Assembly (NCBI GenBank): GCA_035527715.1
Contig: DATKZY010000057.1
Span: 1-23,093, forward strand
DNA length: 23,093 nucleotides
Direction of reading: 5' to 3'
DNA from: DSUN01 sp035527715
GTDB taxonomy: Bacteria > Planctomycetota > PUPC01 > DSUN01
A program made the position numbers and the translations under genes. Below are positions 1-6,631 of the stretch, one piece after another (the first letter of the stretch is position 1; every line of letters begins with the position of its first letter). The notes beneath the pieces are model-generated. The model was not told the origin of the DNA. It ran no database searches and was given only the letters and a program-made list of their open reading frames with translations.

Positions 1-975
1 GTAGAGGCCCCTGACCTCCGGGTCAATGTCGGCGTAGGCCGAGGTGGCGTCCTCCGGGCCGCCGAGCCCGGCGATGCGGCCCCACGGGCCGCCACCGAGG
101 GGCGCGGCGACGAGGGCCTTCGCCCAGGCCGAGTCGTCGAAGGCCGGCTCCTGCCAGCCGGCCCGCTCGGCCTTCTCGGCCCGCCACGAGGCGTTGGACA
201 CGACGGCCATCGGCTTGCCATCGGCCAGGGTGATCGGCAGGAGGGCGATGAGGCCGGCGGGGTTCTTCCCGGCGAAGGGGTTGTTCTGCGCGCGGACGGC
301 CAACACGTTTCGGCCGGGCTTGAGGTGCTTTGCGACGGCGAAGGCGGCGGCCCGCTGCCAGGCGTCGTTGGCGCCGAGGCGCGTGCCGTTGAGGAAGACC
401 TCGCACGCGTCGTCGGCGGAGATGCGCAGTTCCGCGGCGCGGACGCCGGCCGCGGGCAGGTCGAACGTGCAGCGGAAGAAGCGCGCCTCGGCGGGCGCGT
501 CCTCGACCGGCTTCCCCTCGGGGAACCAGATCCAGCTCGGCAGCCCCGCGGCGGCGTTGATGACGGGCCGCTCCGCCGTGCCCTTCGTCGTCACCTCGGC
601 GAGGGTTCTCTCGAGAGTCGCCAGCTCGGCCAGTTCGGCGGAGAGGTCGGGCGGCTTCGGGCCGCGGGCCAGCCGCTCGGCGAGTTCTCGCGTCCAGGCG
701 ATCTCCTTCGCGGCGCGGGTCAGGAGCGCCTCGCCCATCGCCTGGAACAGCCAGTCGCGTTCGAGCGCCCCTTCGGCCTCGGCCTCGGAGAGCGTGCGGG
801 TCTCGGGCGTGCTCGGCGTGCCGAAGATGGGGGGCAGATAGATGCCGGGCTGGTGCAGTGCCCGCACCTGCTCGCGCGTCAGCGCCTTCGCCCCGCCGGC
901 CTTCTCGGCCGCGCCGCAGAGGCCCAGCGACGCAACAAGCACGACCGCGACGAAGCCACCTCGCATTCCGCGCAT
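1..975 (-). CDS. Secreted protein with galactose-binding jelly roll (C-terminus beyond the window)
   Basis: Reading the minus strand from the ATG at 975 gives 325 open codons running off the left edge, so the protein is partial at its C-terminus. Residues 1-22 form a signal peptide. Residues 60-135 are charged and helical. Residues 147-305 look like the galactose-binding/sugar-binding jelly roll found at the start of GH2- and rhamnosidase-type proteins: SWIWFPEGKP, then RFFRCTFDLP, ISADDACEVFLNG, LKPGRNVLAVRAQN, SWRAEKAERAGW and FDDSAW. This is a carbohydrate-contact module of an extracytoplasmic protein; any catalytic domain would lie outside the window. A GAGG sits about 10 bases before the ATG, and a promoter is visible at 1024-1052. 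The next ATG, three codons in (966), is an alternative start. The substrate is unknown. Confidence 0.85.
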   Translation of the reverse strand, partial: MRGMRGGFVAVVLVASLGLCGAAEKAGGAKALTREQVRALHQPGIYLPPIFGTPSTPETRTLSEAEAEGALERDWLFQAMGEALLTRAAKEIAWTRELAERLARGPKPPDLSAELAELATLERTLAEVTTKGTAERPVINAAAGLPSWIWFPEGKPVEDAPAEARFFRCTFDLPAAGVRAAELRISADDACEVFLNGTRLGANDAWQRAAAFAVAKHLKPGRNVLAVRAQNNPFAGKNPAGLIALLPITLADGKPMAVVSNASWRAEKAERAGWQEPAFDDSAWAKALVAAPLGGGPWGRIAGLGGPEDATSAYADIDPEVRGLY

Positions 976-1023
976 CGGACGCCATCCTCGATCGCGACGT
1001 GGTGAGCGAACACCATGTCCTCC

Positions 1024-1052
1024 CTTATAGCACACGCCGGCCCGCACGACAA
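1024..1052 (-). promoter_or_regulatory. Sigma-70-like promoter of the left-edge gene
   Basis: On the minus strand the -35 TTGTCG (1047-1052) and the -10 TATAAG (1024-1029) are 17 bases apart. The predicted start of transcription near 1017 leaves a leader of about 40 bases before the ATG at 975. This is assigned by consensus only. Confidence 0.55.
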
Positions 1053-1180
1053 CTGCGGGGACCAGGTCAGGCCGCGGGCCACACGTGCGGCGGGGTCACA
1101 CCCTTGCGGGCGCGTTGGCCGAACGGGGCTGATGGCTCGAACCGGGTCTGGGCAGCGCGCCCCTCGCGACCTGGCCCGAT

Positions 1181-2080
1181 CTAGCCTCGATGGGAGCCGA
1201 CGGGACGGCTGTCCTTGTGGGGGCAGGCGGAGACGTGGAGCTTGGTGCCGCCCAGGTAGTAGGTGCAGATGGTGATGCGGCTGCACTTGGGGCACTGGAC
1301 GCTGAGGTGCCTGCGGGCGAGGGGCACGGCGGCGAGGCCGATCGCGAGCGCCAGCGCCGCACAGGCGACCACCCCAACCCCCAGAAAGGTGCGGGCCCGC
1401 AGGTAGCCGGCGAAGCGCGCGCGCTGCCTTGGCGTGGCGACCGTGAACGACCAGTCCCTCGCCACGGCGCGGCGCTGCACCGTCACCGGGCCGCCGGGGC
1501 TCGAGGGGCCCGGGTACTCGAGGTTCGCCGCGATCCGCAGGGTCACCGCCTGCGCGGCCAGGGCCGGGTCGTCGGGGAGCAGCACCTGGAACTCGAGCAC
1601 GATGGGCCTCGGCGGCGGGGCCTGCCCGGGCTCAAAGACCTCGTGGGACCAGCGCGCCTGCCGGACCGTGACGTCGGGAAGCTCGAGTTCGCCGGACCCG
1701 CTGAGGGCCACGCGCTGCCCCTCGATGATGAAGTAGCCGCCGGCGGACTCCTGGCCGGCGTCCCACGTCAAGGTGAGGAACTCGCCGGGCGCCGCGAGCC
1801 GCGGGGCGCCACCTGCCACGTCGGCGCCGAGCAGCGGAAGGCCGGCCGGCGGCTCGCCACGGGCGTACAGGAGGATGCACGCCACGAGGCCCACCACCAC
1901 GAGCAGCTCGACGGCCATCACGGCCAGCCAGTAGCGCGTCGCGTACCATGGTGGCGCCGCGGTGGCTGGGGCCTCCGGCAGTGTGACCTGGGTCTTGCAC
2001 TTGCGGCAGCAAATCGTCAGGCCGGCCGCCGCGTCGGGGCAGGAGTTCGATGCCGCGCAACTGGGGCAGATCACGATCAC
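1181..2080 (-). CDS. Two-pass membrane protein with a zinc ribbon at each end
   Basis: This 299-residue protein is not a family I can name. The N-terminus has a zinc-ribbon pattern (CPSC at residues 5-8, CCRKC at 24-28). A membrane segment follows at about 50-73, then about 160 residues of beta-rich sequence that would lie outside the membrane, a second membrane segment at about 237-257, and a second cysteine cluster near the C-terminus (CPKC, then CPH). This topology puts both zinc ribbons in the cytoplasm and the central domain outside. The start is the GTG at 2080; a second GTG lies at 2074, and the ribosome site (GGGG, 8 bases upstream) is weak. A promoter lies at 2122-2149. Zinc-ribbon/membrane proteins of this sort are common and uncharacterised in Planctomycetota-like genomes. 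A role in sensing or scaffolding at the envelope is only a guess. Confidence 0.8.
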   Translation of the reverse strand: MIVICPSCAASNSCPDAAAGLTICCRKCKTQVTLPEAPATAAPPWYATRYWLAVMAVELLVVVGLVACILLYARGEPPAGLPLLGADVAGGAPRLAAPGEFLTLTWDAGQESAGGYFIIEGQRVALSGSGELELPDVTVRQARWSHEVFEPGQAPPPRPIVLEFQVLLPDDPALAAQAVTLRIAANLEYPGPSSPGGPVTVQRRAVARDWSFTVATPRQRARFAGYLRARTFLGVGVVACAALALAIGLAAVPLARRHLSVQCPKCSRITICTYYLGGTKLHVSACPHKDSRPVGSHRG

Positions 2081-2121
2081 AGCGTCGTCCCCGGGGGCAA
2101 GAGGTGCGACTAGCTACTTCT

Positions 2122-2149
2122 ATTCTTATGATTTGCCGCCGCGTGTCAA
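2122..2149 (-). promoter_or_regulatory. Sigma-70-like promoter of the zinc-ribbon membrane protein gene
   Basis: A perfect -35 TTGACA (2144-2149, minus strand) is followed after 16 bases by AAGAAT (2122-2127). The surrounding stretch is AT-rich in an otherwise very GC-rich region. The leader would be about 35 bases. Confidence 0.5.
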
Positions 2150-2224
2150 CCGGCGGTGTGGCGCGGAGCATGGTTCCAGAGGCGAGGGGCCACGACGAGG
2201 CCCATGACCCTCCCCTCGCCCCTT

Positions 2225-2512
2225 CCTGAGAGGGCTCATCTTTGCCCACATCTCGGGCTCCGTAGCCCGCCGAGGGCGGGCGTCAGATGGTAGCCCACGG
2301 CGTGAGCCGTGGGAACGCCGGGCGTTCCCCCACGGGCAAGCCCCGTAGGGGCGACAGAACGCCCGCGACCAGGGTTTCTGCCGCCCCTACGGGGCTGTGG
2401 GCCTTGCGGCCGCCTGAACCCACGGCTTACGCCGTGGGCTACCATCTGACGCCCCTGATGGGGCTGGGAGCGCTCCTCCTCGAAGATGTGGGCAAAGATC
2501 CGCCTGAGAGGG
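2225..2512. mobile_element. MITE-like element: three nested inverted repeats between 10-bp direct repeats
   Basis: The 10-mer CCTGAGAGGG occurs at 2225-2234 and again at 2503-2512. Just inside it, a perfect 16-bp inverted repeat pairs ATCTTTGCCCACATCT (2238-2253) with its complement at 2484-2499. Inside that, 35-bp arms with one mismatch pair 2279-2313 with 2419-2453; each arm is itself palindromic (CCCACGGCGTGAGCCGTGGG type). The core holds a further pair, CCCCGTAGGGGCG (2341-2353) with CGCCCCTACGGGG (2382-2394). The direct repeats look like a target-site duplication around a 268-bp element with no coding capacity. The inner motifs resemble REP palindromes mobilised by RAYT-type transposases. 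Calling it mobile is inference from structure; no transposase is present. Confidence 0.6.
2279..2453. repeat. REP-like inverted pair, CCCACGGC family, with inner CCCCGTAGGGGCG pair
   Basis: Arms at 2279-2313 and 2419-2453 differ at one base. Each arm folds on itself (CCCACGGC...GCCGTGGG), giving the head-to-head REP arrangement of a BIME. The inner 13-bp palindrome pair is a second, unrelated REP-type sequence. Confidence 0.75.
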
Positions 2513-2545
2513 CGGGGGTTGACCTGCCGTCCCGAGGAGGGCCGC

Positions 2546-3601
2546 TCACAGCGTGGCCCGCAGGGCATCGAGGAGGCAGCCCGCGGGGGTGAAGGGAAGC
2601 GGGACGATGGCGCGCTCGAGGGCGCTCTGGTAGAGGCCCAGCACGGTGTTGCTCTCGGCCAGCGAGACCTCGAGGCGGTTGCAGTGCACCTTCAGCGGGT
2701 CCTCGAGCCAGTCGAAAATCGCGTCGGTCATTGCGGCCTGGCCGAGCACGTCCTCGTCGCGGTACTCGTGCTCGCCCCGCTGGTAGCCGCGGCCCGGGGT
2801 GCACAGTTCCCACGAATTCATTGTCCAGTGAACGAAGCCCCGGGTGCCGTAGACGGCGACGCGTTTGTGCATCCAGGAGACGTCGGGGTCGTGGACGACG
2901 GGGGCGTTGTCGCCGCAGGCGAGGAGGGCGTGGGCGCCGCCGCTCGACGCGCTCACGGCGGCCTGAGCCGGTCGAAGGCCGCCATCGAAGACCAGCTCGC
3001 CCACCGCGCTGTCGGGGCAGGGATGGTGGGGAATCCAGAAGCGCTTGCCGCTGGCCTGGCCGAAGACGCGCACGGGGCGGCGGTCGCCTGCGTAGGCGAA
3101 CATCAGGTTGAGCACGTGGGTGCCCTGTCCCGCGAGGGGGAGCCGCGCGCTGCCGTCAATCAGCCGCACCTCGCCGATCTCGCCGCCCAAGACAATGTCG
3201 AGCAGTGCGAGCGTTCGCGGATGGTAGCGGAGCTGGTGGTTTACGATGACACGCGTCTTCGCGGTCTCGCCGAAGGCCGCGATGGCGTTGAAGTCCTCGG
3301 CGTCGAGGCACAGCGGCTTTTCGACGAGGACGGCGGGCACGCCGAACTCCTCGGCGAGGCGGAAGAACTCGAGCCGCTGCTGCGGCTGGGTGACCACGTG
3401 CAGCAGGTCGGGCTTCTCCTTCTCGAGCATCTCGCGCACGTCGCTGTAGCGGCGCGGCACCTTGAACTCGTCGGCGAACCTGCCGAGGCGCTCGGCGTTC
3501 ATGTCGCACACGGCCTCCAGCCGCGACTTCTTCACGTGCTTGTAGGCATCGGCATGGCCGCGGGCGCGCGAGCCGCAACCAAGGCAGCAACTCTTGTACA
3601 C
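2546..3601 (-). CDS. Gfo/Idh/MocA family NAD(P)-dependent oxidoreductase
   Basis: This 351-residue protein has an N-terminal Rossmann fold and a C-terminal alpha/beta domain typical of sugar and inositol dehydrogenases. The dinucleotide loop is LGCGSRARGHADAY (7-20), shifted from the usual GxGxxG form. The family's EKP signature is VEKPLCLD (93-100; K95 is the expected catalytic lysine). NHQLRYHP follows at 121-128, and the histidine region is GQGTHVLNL (158-166). The start is the GTG at 3601, chosen because AAGGAGG lies six bases upstream and because the reading frame upstream of it runs into a REP element and then into nonsense. The protein is cytoplasmic. Its substrate cannot be deduced, but the carbohydrate-active neighbours favour a sugar derivative. 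It follows the gene 3690-4589 in the same direction and may be cotranscribed with it. Confidence 0.9.
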   Translation of the reverse strand: MYKSCCLGCGSRARGHADAYKHVKKSRLEAVCDMNAERLGRFADEFKVPRRYSDVREMLEKEKPDLLHVVTQPQQRLEFFRLAEEFGVPAVLVEKPLCLDAEDFNAIAAFGETAKTRVIVNHQLRYHPRTLALLDIVLGGEIGEVRLIDGSARLPLAGQGTHVLNLMFAYAGDRRPVRVFGQASGKRFWIPHHPCPDSAVGELVFDGGLRPAQAAVSASSGGAHALLACGDNAPVVHDPDVSWMHKRVAVYGTRGFVHWTMNSWELCTPGRGYQRGEHEYRDEDVLGQAAMTDAIFDWLEDPLKVHCNRLEVSLAESNTVLGLYQSALERAIVPLPFTPAGCLLDALRATL

Positions 3602-3617
3602 TTGCAGCCTCCTTCGG

Positions 3618-3695
3618 TTGTGGGCGGGGCGTCTCTGCCCCGCGATTCTGCCTTGGTCTGAGGGCCGACGCGGGGCAGAGACGCCCCGCCTACAA
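3618..3695. repeat. REP doublet, GTAGGCGGGGCGTCTC family
   Basis: Two 27-base arms (3618-3644 and 3669-3695) are complementary with one mismatch and separated by 24 bases. Each arm folds by itself as GCGGGGC-GTCTCT-GCCCCGC. The doublet fills nearly the whole gap between the two oxidoreductase genes, and its right arm includes the stop codon of the upstream gene. A related single copy lies at 18223-18246. Confidence 0.8.
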
Positions 3696-4589
3696 TCGGA
3701 ACACCTCGCCTCTGCCGCTTGCCTTGGACTTCTTGGCCAGGCACAGGGCGCGGATGATTTCGAGCATCTCGGCATTCGCGAGCGGCTGCTTGCGGGTGCG
3801 GACCATGTCGAGGAAGTGGCGGTTGAGGTTCCAGTAGAAGTAGTCGGCATCCCCGACCTCGATGTCGAGCCGGCCCTTCTCGCCGAAGAGGGTGACACGC
3901 CAGCCGGGCCGGCCGCTCTCGAGGCCGAGCTGGACGCCGAGGCGGCCATCGCGCCAGCGGTACTTCACGAGGTCCACGTCGCCCTCTCCGACGTTTTGCA
4001 CGCTCTCGATGCCTGGGCCGAAGACGGCCCAGAGCATGGCCAGGCCGTGGATGCCGTAGAAGATCAGCTCGTTCGGCGAGGCGGCTTGCGCGACGAGGAG
4101 GCGGCCGAGCTTCTCGGCCGCCGGCTTCGCCTCCTCGATCTCGCGGGCGTACTGGAGCCCCGAGGCGGAGAAGAGGGGCACGCCGTGCTGCTCGGCCTTG
4201 GCGACGACGGCCTCGGCCTCCTCGATAGTGCCGGCGAGCGGCTTGTCAATGAACATGGGCAGCCCCGTCGCCCAGAGCGGCTCGGCGAAGCGGTAGTGGC
4301 GCAGCGAGCAGTCGTCGGGGAAGAGAATGCCGTCCACGCCCTCGCCACACTCGCGGGGGTCGTCGCACACGGTGGGGATGCGGCACATCGCGGCGAGGGT
4401 CTCGGCGTCCTCTGGCTTCTCGTCCCACACCTTCACGATGCGGGCGTCGTCGAAGCGGCGGCCCGCGTTGGGGTCGCCGCCGAGGCCGTGCTTCGCCCAC
4501 GGCTCGGGCTCGCAGCCGTTGTACATGCGTGCGAAGTACTTGCCGTGGTAGATCATGGTTCCGCCGACCATGCTGAGGCGAAGCATCAT
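3690..4589 (-). CDS. Gfo/Idh/MocA-like oxidoreductase, divergent N-terminus
   Basis: This is a 299-residue member of the oxidoreductase superfamily. The start is the ATG at 4589 or the adjacent ATG at 4586, with GGAGG four to seven bases upstream. The N-terminus lacks a clear GxGxxG loop and instead has MVGGTMIYHGKYFARMYNG (7-25), a form seen in family members from polysaccharide-degrading bacteria. The EKP motif appears as FIDKPLAG (113-120), with K116 as the expected catalytic lysine, and the histidine region as YGIHGLAML (178-186). NAD-dependent action on a sugar derivative is inferred. The last codon and the TAG stop (3690-3692) lie inside a REP repeat arm, so the original end of the gene may have been replaced. 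It is smaller than the usual 330-390 residues. Confidence 0.85.
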   Translation of the reverse strand: MMLRLSMVGGTMIYHGKYFARMYNGCEPEPWAKHGLGGDPNAGRRFDDARIVKVWDEKPEDAETLAAMCRIPTVCDDPRECGEGVDGILFPDDCSLRHYRFAEPLWATGLPMFIDKPLAGTIEEAEAVVAKAEQHGVPLFSASGLQYAREIEEAKPAAEKLGRLLVAQAASPNELIFYGIHGLAMLWAVFGPGIESVQNVGEGDVDLVKYRWRDGRLGVQLGLESGRPGWRVTLFGEKGRLDIEVGDADYFYWNLNRHFLDMVRTRKQPLANAEMLEIIRALCLAKKSKASGRGEVFRL

Positions 4590-4602
4590 CTGGCCTCCAC
4601 AG

Positions 4603-4628
4603 GCGGAAAAGACAGCGGGTGTCTTTTC
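4603..4628. repeat. Hairpin repeat, AAAAGACA family, copy 1
   Basis: GAAAAGACA (4606-4614), loop GCGGG and TGTCTTTTC (4620-4628) form a perfect 9-bp stem. A 25-base stretch from 4603 to 4627 recurs exactly at 4703-4727. On the minus strand the hairpin lies only a few bases before the ribosome site of the 4589 gene, where it could affect translation or stop readthrough from upstream. Confidence 0.75.
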
Positions 4629-4670
4629 TTGCCACTGATCGCGTTGAAGAAACGTAACTTCAGTTGAGTC

Positions 4671-4692
4671 CAGCGGTTACATGTCCGCTGGC
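4671..4692. repeat. Small inverted repeat between the two AAAAGACA hairpins
   Basis: CCAGCGG and CCGCTGG pair as a 7-bp stem around an 8-base loop (TTACATGT). Together with the flanking hairpins it makes the 145-base gap 4590-4734 almost wholly structured. No promoter consensus is evident in the gap. Confidence 0.5.
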
Positions 4693-4704
4693 GGCAACGG
4701 CGGC

Positions 4705-4729
4705 GGAAAAGACAGCGGGTGTCTTTTTC
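4705..4729 (-). terminator. Terminator-like hairpin after the lipoprotein gene (AAAAGACA family, copy 2)
   Basis: The hairpin AAAAGACA-GCGGG-TGTCTTTT (4707-4727) starts six bases beyond the TGA of the gene ending at 4735. On the minus strand it ends in a run of T formed by the stem itself, as in bidirectional rho-independent terminators. It is also a dispersed repeat (copies at 4603-4628 and 12957-13016), so termination may be a secondary use. Confidence 0.5.
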
Positions 4730-4734
4730 CCGGG

Positions 4735-6543
4735 TCATTCCTTGCCCTCGGCGATGGCGGTGAATGCCTTGGTGGCCAGGTGGGCGAGGAGGCGGTCGGG
4801 GTGGCCGGCCAGGGCGATGAGGCGCGGCACGGCGTTGCGGTTCCGCAGGTCGGCGAGGAGGACGACCTGCTCGCAGGCGCCCTCGGGCAGGGGGCCGTCG
4901 CCGACCTTCGCCAGGAGGTCCATGGCCTGCTTGAAGTAGCGGTCGGGCTCGGCCCTGAGCTTGAGGGCGGCGAACTCGTGGATCAGGGCGGGCGAGCCCT
5001 CGGCCTCCATCGCGGCCCCGACGAGGCGGCGCACCGGCATCCGGAAGAGCGTCACGAGGTCCGTGTCCCACGCGACCAGGCGGTCGGCCTTGTGGCGATA
5101 GACGGCCGCGCGCCGCTCGACGCACGAGGCGACGAGGGGCTTGCGGTCGGCCTTTTCTGCCCAGGCCTGGATGGCGGCGTAAAGGGCGTCCACGACGGCG
5201 TCCTGTAGGAGCTGGGCTCGGGCGCTCTTCGCCTCGTCCCAGGCGCGGGCGGCAATGGCCTCGGTGTCGGCGGCGAGCTTGAGCGCGTCCTCGGTCTTGC
5301 CCTGCTCGAGGAGGAGGCCGACCGTGGCGGCGGCCCGCCGCGCGACGCCCGCGATGTGGCCGTAGATGGAGGGCACCCTGGTCATCGGGGCGTAGGGCAG
5401 CAGCCCGCCGAAGGCGGCGAGGTAGGCGGCGAGACGCTGGGGCCGGCGGAAGGCGGCGTAGCTGCGGAACTCCTTGGCCCCCGCGGCCTTGCCGAGGAGG
5501 GCGATCTGCTCGTCGGTCAGCGGAGGGGCCGGCCCCTCGTCGCGCTGCGCGGCGATGCGGAGGAGGAGCAGGGCGCCGTTGTCCTTGTCGAAGGCGGTGA
5601 TTCCGGCGAGGTCGGCGGCGAACACGCCGGCCGGCCGCGAGCGGGCGAAGTGGCGGTGGAGGAAGGCGAAAGTCTGGATCTCCCGGTCGGTGCGATACTC
5701 CTCGGCGAGGCCCTGGACGAGGGTGTCGGCCAGCGGGGTGTCGCCCATCAGCAGCACGAGGCCGAGCTTCTCCTCGGGCGTCTTCGCGTCGGCCAACGCG
5801 TCGGCCAGGTCCCAGAAGTGCCTCCGAGCGATGTCGCCGAGCAGCACCTGGGCCTTGAAGAGCACGGGGTCGGAGGCCAGGGGCGGGACGAGGACGTTGG
5901 CGACCGAGGGGGCCTGGGCCTTCGGGTCGAGGCCCAGCTCCTTGCTGGCCTCGCGGCAGGCCTGCTCGAAGAGCAGCAGGAGCGGGGCGGCGCTCGCCGG
6001 GCCGCGGCCCTGGCACAGCGTGGCGAGTCGGCGCAGCAGGATGGCGCTGCGGCACTGGCGGTTGCGCGAGGCCGCCTTGGCGAACCAGTCGCGGGCGTTC
6101 GCCCACTCCCCCTCCTGGAGGGCGATGGCGCCGAGGAAGAAGGCGGGGAACTCGCGGCTGCGCTCCTGGGCGTCGGAGGCCGCGAAGTGCTTGCGGGCCC
6201 GCGCGGAGTCGCCCGCGCAGTAGGCGGCGAGGCCCGCGACATCGTCGTCGGTCACCACCACCTTGGCCGCGGCGGCGCGGATCTTGCGGATCTCGGCCTG
6301 CATCCGGTCCACGCCCACGAGATCGTCGAGTTGGCCCGGGACGTCGTCGGCCTTGGGCCCGACGCCTTTGGCCACCTCGGCGAGCTTGGCGCGGGCGGCG
6401 TCGAGGCCCTTCTCGCGGCGGGCGAGGCGGCCCTCGAGGCGCGAGGCGGGCCGCGGGGCGGTCGGCCCCTCCTCCTCGGGCAGGTCGCACGAGGCCAGAA
6501 GGGCGAGGGTCCAGGGCAGGGCGACGACGAGTGCCTTTCGCAT
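4735..6543 (-). CDS. Helical-repeat lipoprotein (TPR-like, with a HEAT-like end)
   Basis: This 602-residue protein starts at the ATG at 6543, with GGAGG nine bases upstream. The first 19 residues are a lipoprotein signal ending in LLAS-C (Cys19), so it should be anchored in a membrane and face the periplasm. Residues 25-90 are charged and probably coiled. From about 95 to 260 the sequence has TPR-like helix pairs, for example GDSARARKHFAASDAQERS and LQEGEWANARDWFAKAASR. The middle is alpha-helical without a recognised motif. The last 45 residues (NAVPRLIALAGHPDRLLAHL and following) resemble a HEAT repeat. No catalytic residues are evident; a scaffold or protein-binding role is the reasonable reading. 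It has its own promoter (6591-6619) and a hairpin after the stop. Confidence 0.85.
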   Translation of the reverse strand: MRKALVVALPWTLALLASCDLPEEEGPTAPRPASRLEGRLARREKGLDAARAKLAEVAKGVGPKADDVPGQLDDLVGVDRMQAEIRKIRAAAAKVVVTDDDVAGLAAYCAGDSARARKHFAASDAQERSREFPAFFLGAIALQEGEWANARDWFAKAASRNRQCRSAILLRRLATLCQGRGPASAAPLLLLFEQACREASKELGLDPKAQAPSVANVLVPPLASDPVLFKAQVLLGDIARRHFWDLADALADAKTPEEKLGLVLLMGDTPLADTLVQGLAEEYRTDREIQTFAFLHRHFARSRPAGVFAADLAGITAFDKDNGALLLLRIAAQRDEGPAPPLTDEQIALLGKAAGAKEFRSYAAFRRPQRLAAYLAAFGGLLPYAPMTRVPSIYGHIAGVARRAAATVGLLLEQGKTEDALKLAADTEAIAARAWDEAKSARAQLLQDAVVDALYAAIQAWAEKADRKPLVASCVERRAAVYRHKADRLVAWDTDLVTLFRMPVRRLVGAAMEAEGSPALIHEFAALKLRAEPDRYFKQAMDLLAKVGDGPLPEGACEQVVLLADLRNRNAVPRLIALAGHPDRLLAHLATKAFTAIAEGKE

Positions 6544-6590
6544 GCGACGTGTCCTCCGGGGCGTGCCGGGTGATCCTGGATGCGAGAGGC

Positions 6591-6619
6591 ATTGTAGCCG
6601 ATTTGCGGCGCATGTCCAA
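6591..6619 (-). promoter_or_regulatory. Sigma-70-like promoter of the lipoprotein gene
   Basis: TTGGAC (6614-6619) and TACAAT (6591-6596) on the minus strand are 17 bases apart, in the 88-base gap between the two genes. The leader would be about 40 bases. Confidence 0.6.
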
Positions 6620-6631
6620 CGCGGGTCGGGG

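Larger units (their letters stand above)
2081..2545. other. Gene-free stretch holding a promoter and a nested inverted-repeat element
   Basis: No credible coding frame is seen here. The right part contains the promoter of the gene ending at 1181. From 2225 to 2512 the sequence is almost entirely inverted-repeat structure, described separately. The remainder (2150-2224) shows nothing I can name. Confidence 0.7.

Noticed and set aside
23..985. A 320-codon minus-strand frame beginning MASDARNAR
   Set aside because: Arg-rich shadow frame. The frame from 975 gives a signal peptide and a recognisable galactose-binding domain instead.
879..1017. A short minus-strand frame starting at an ATG just after GGGAGG
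   Set aside because: The ATG coincides with the predicted transcription start, and the sequence becomes the Arg-rich shadow of the next gene. It is probably not a leader peptide.
2279..2453. Possible CRISPR array
   Set aside because: The repeats are inverted and nested, and there are no regularly spaced direct repeats with unique spacers.
2546..3949. A longer version of the first oxidoreductase starting at 3949
   Set aside because: The added N-terminus reads through a REP doublet and the shadow frame of the neighbouring gene. The GTG at 3601 has a strong ribosome site.
4586..6619. A 677-codon minus-strand frame spanning the lipoprotein gene and the gap after it
   Set aside because: Low-complexity Arg/Pro/Gly shadow. 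It also runs through the two hairpin repeats.
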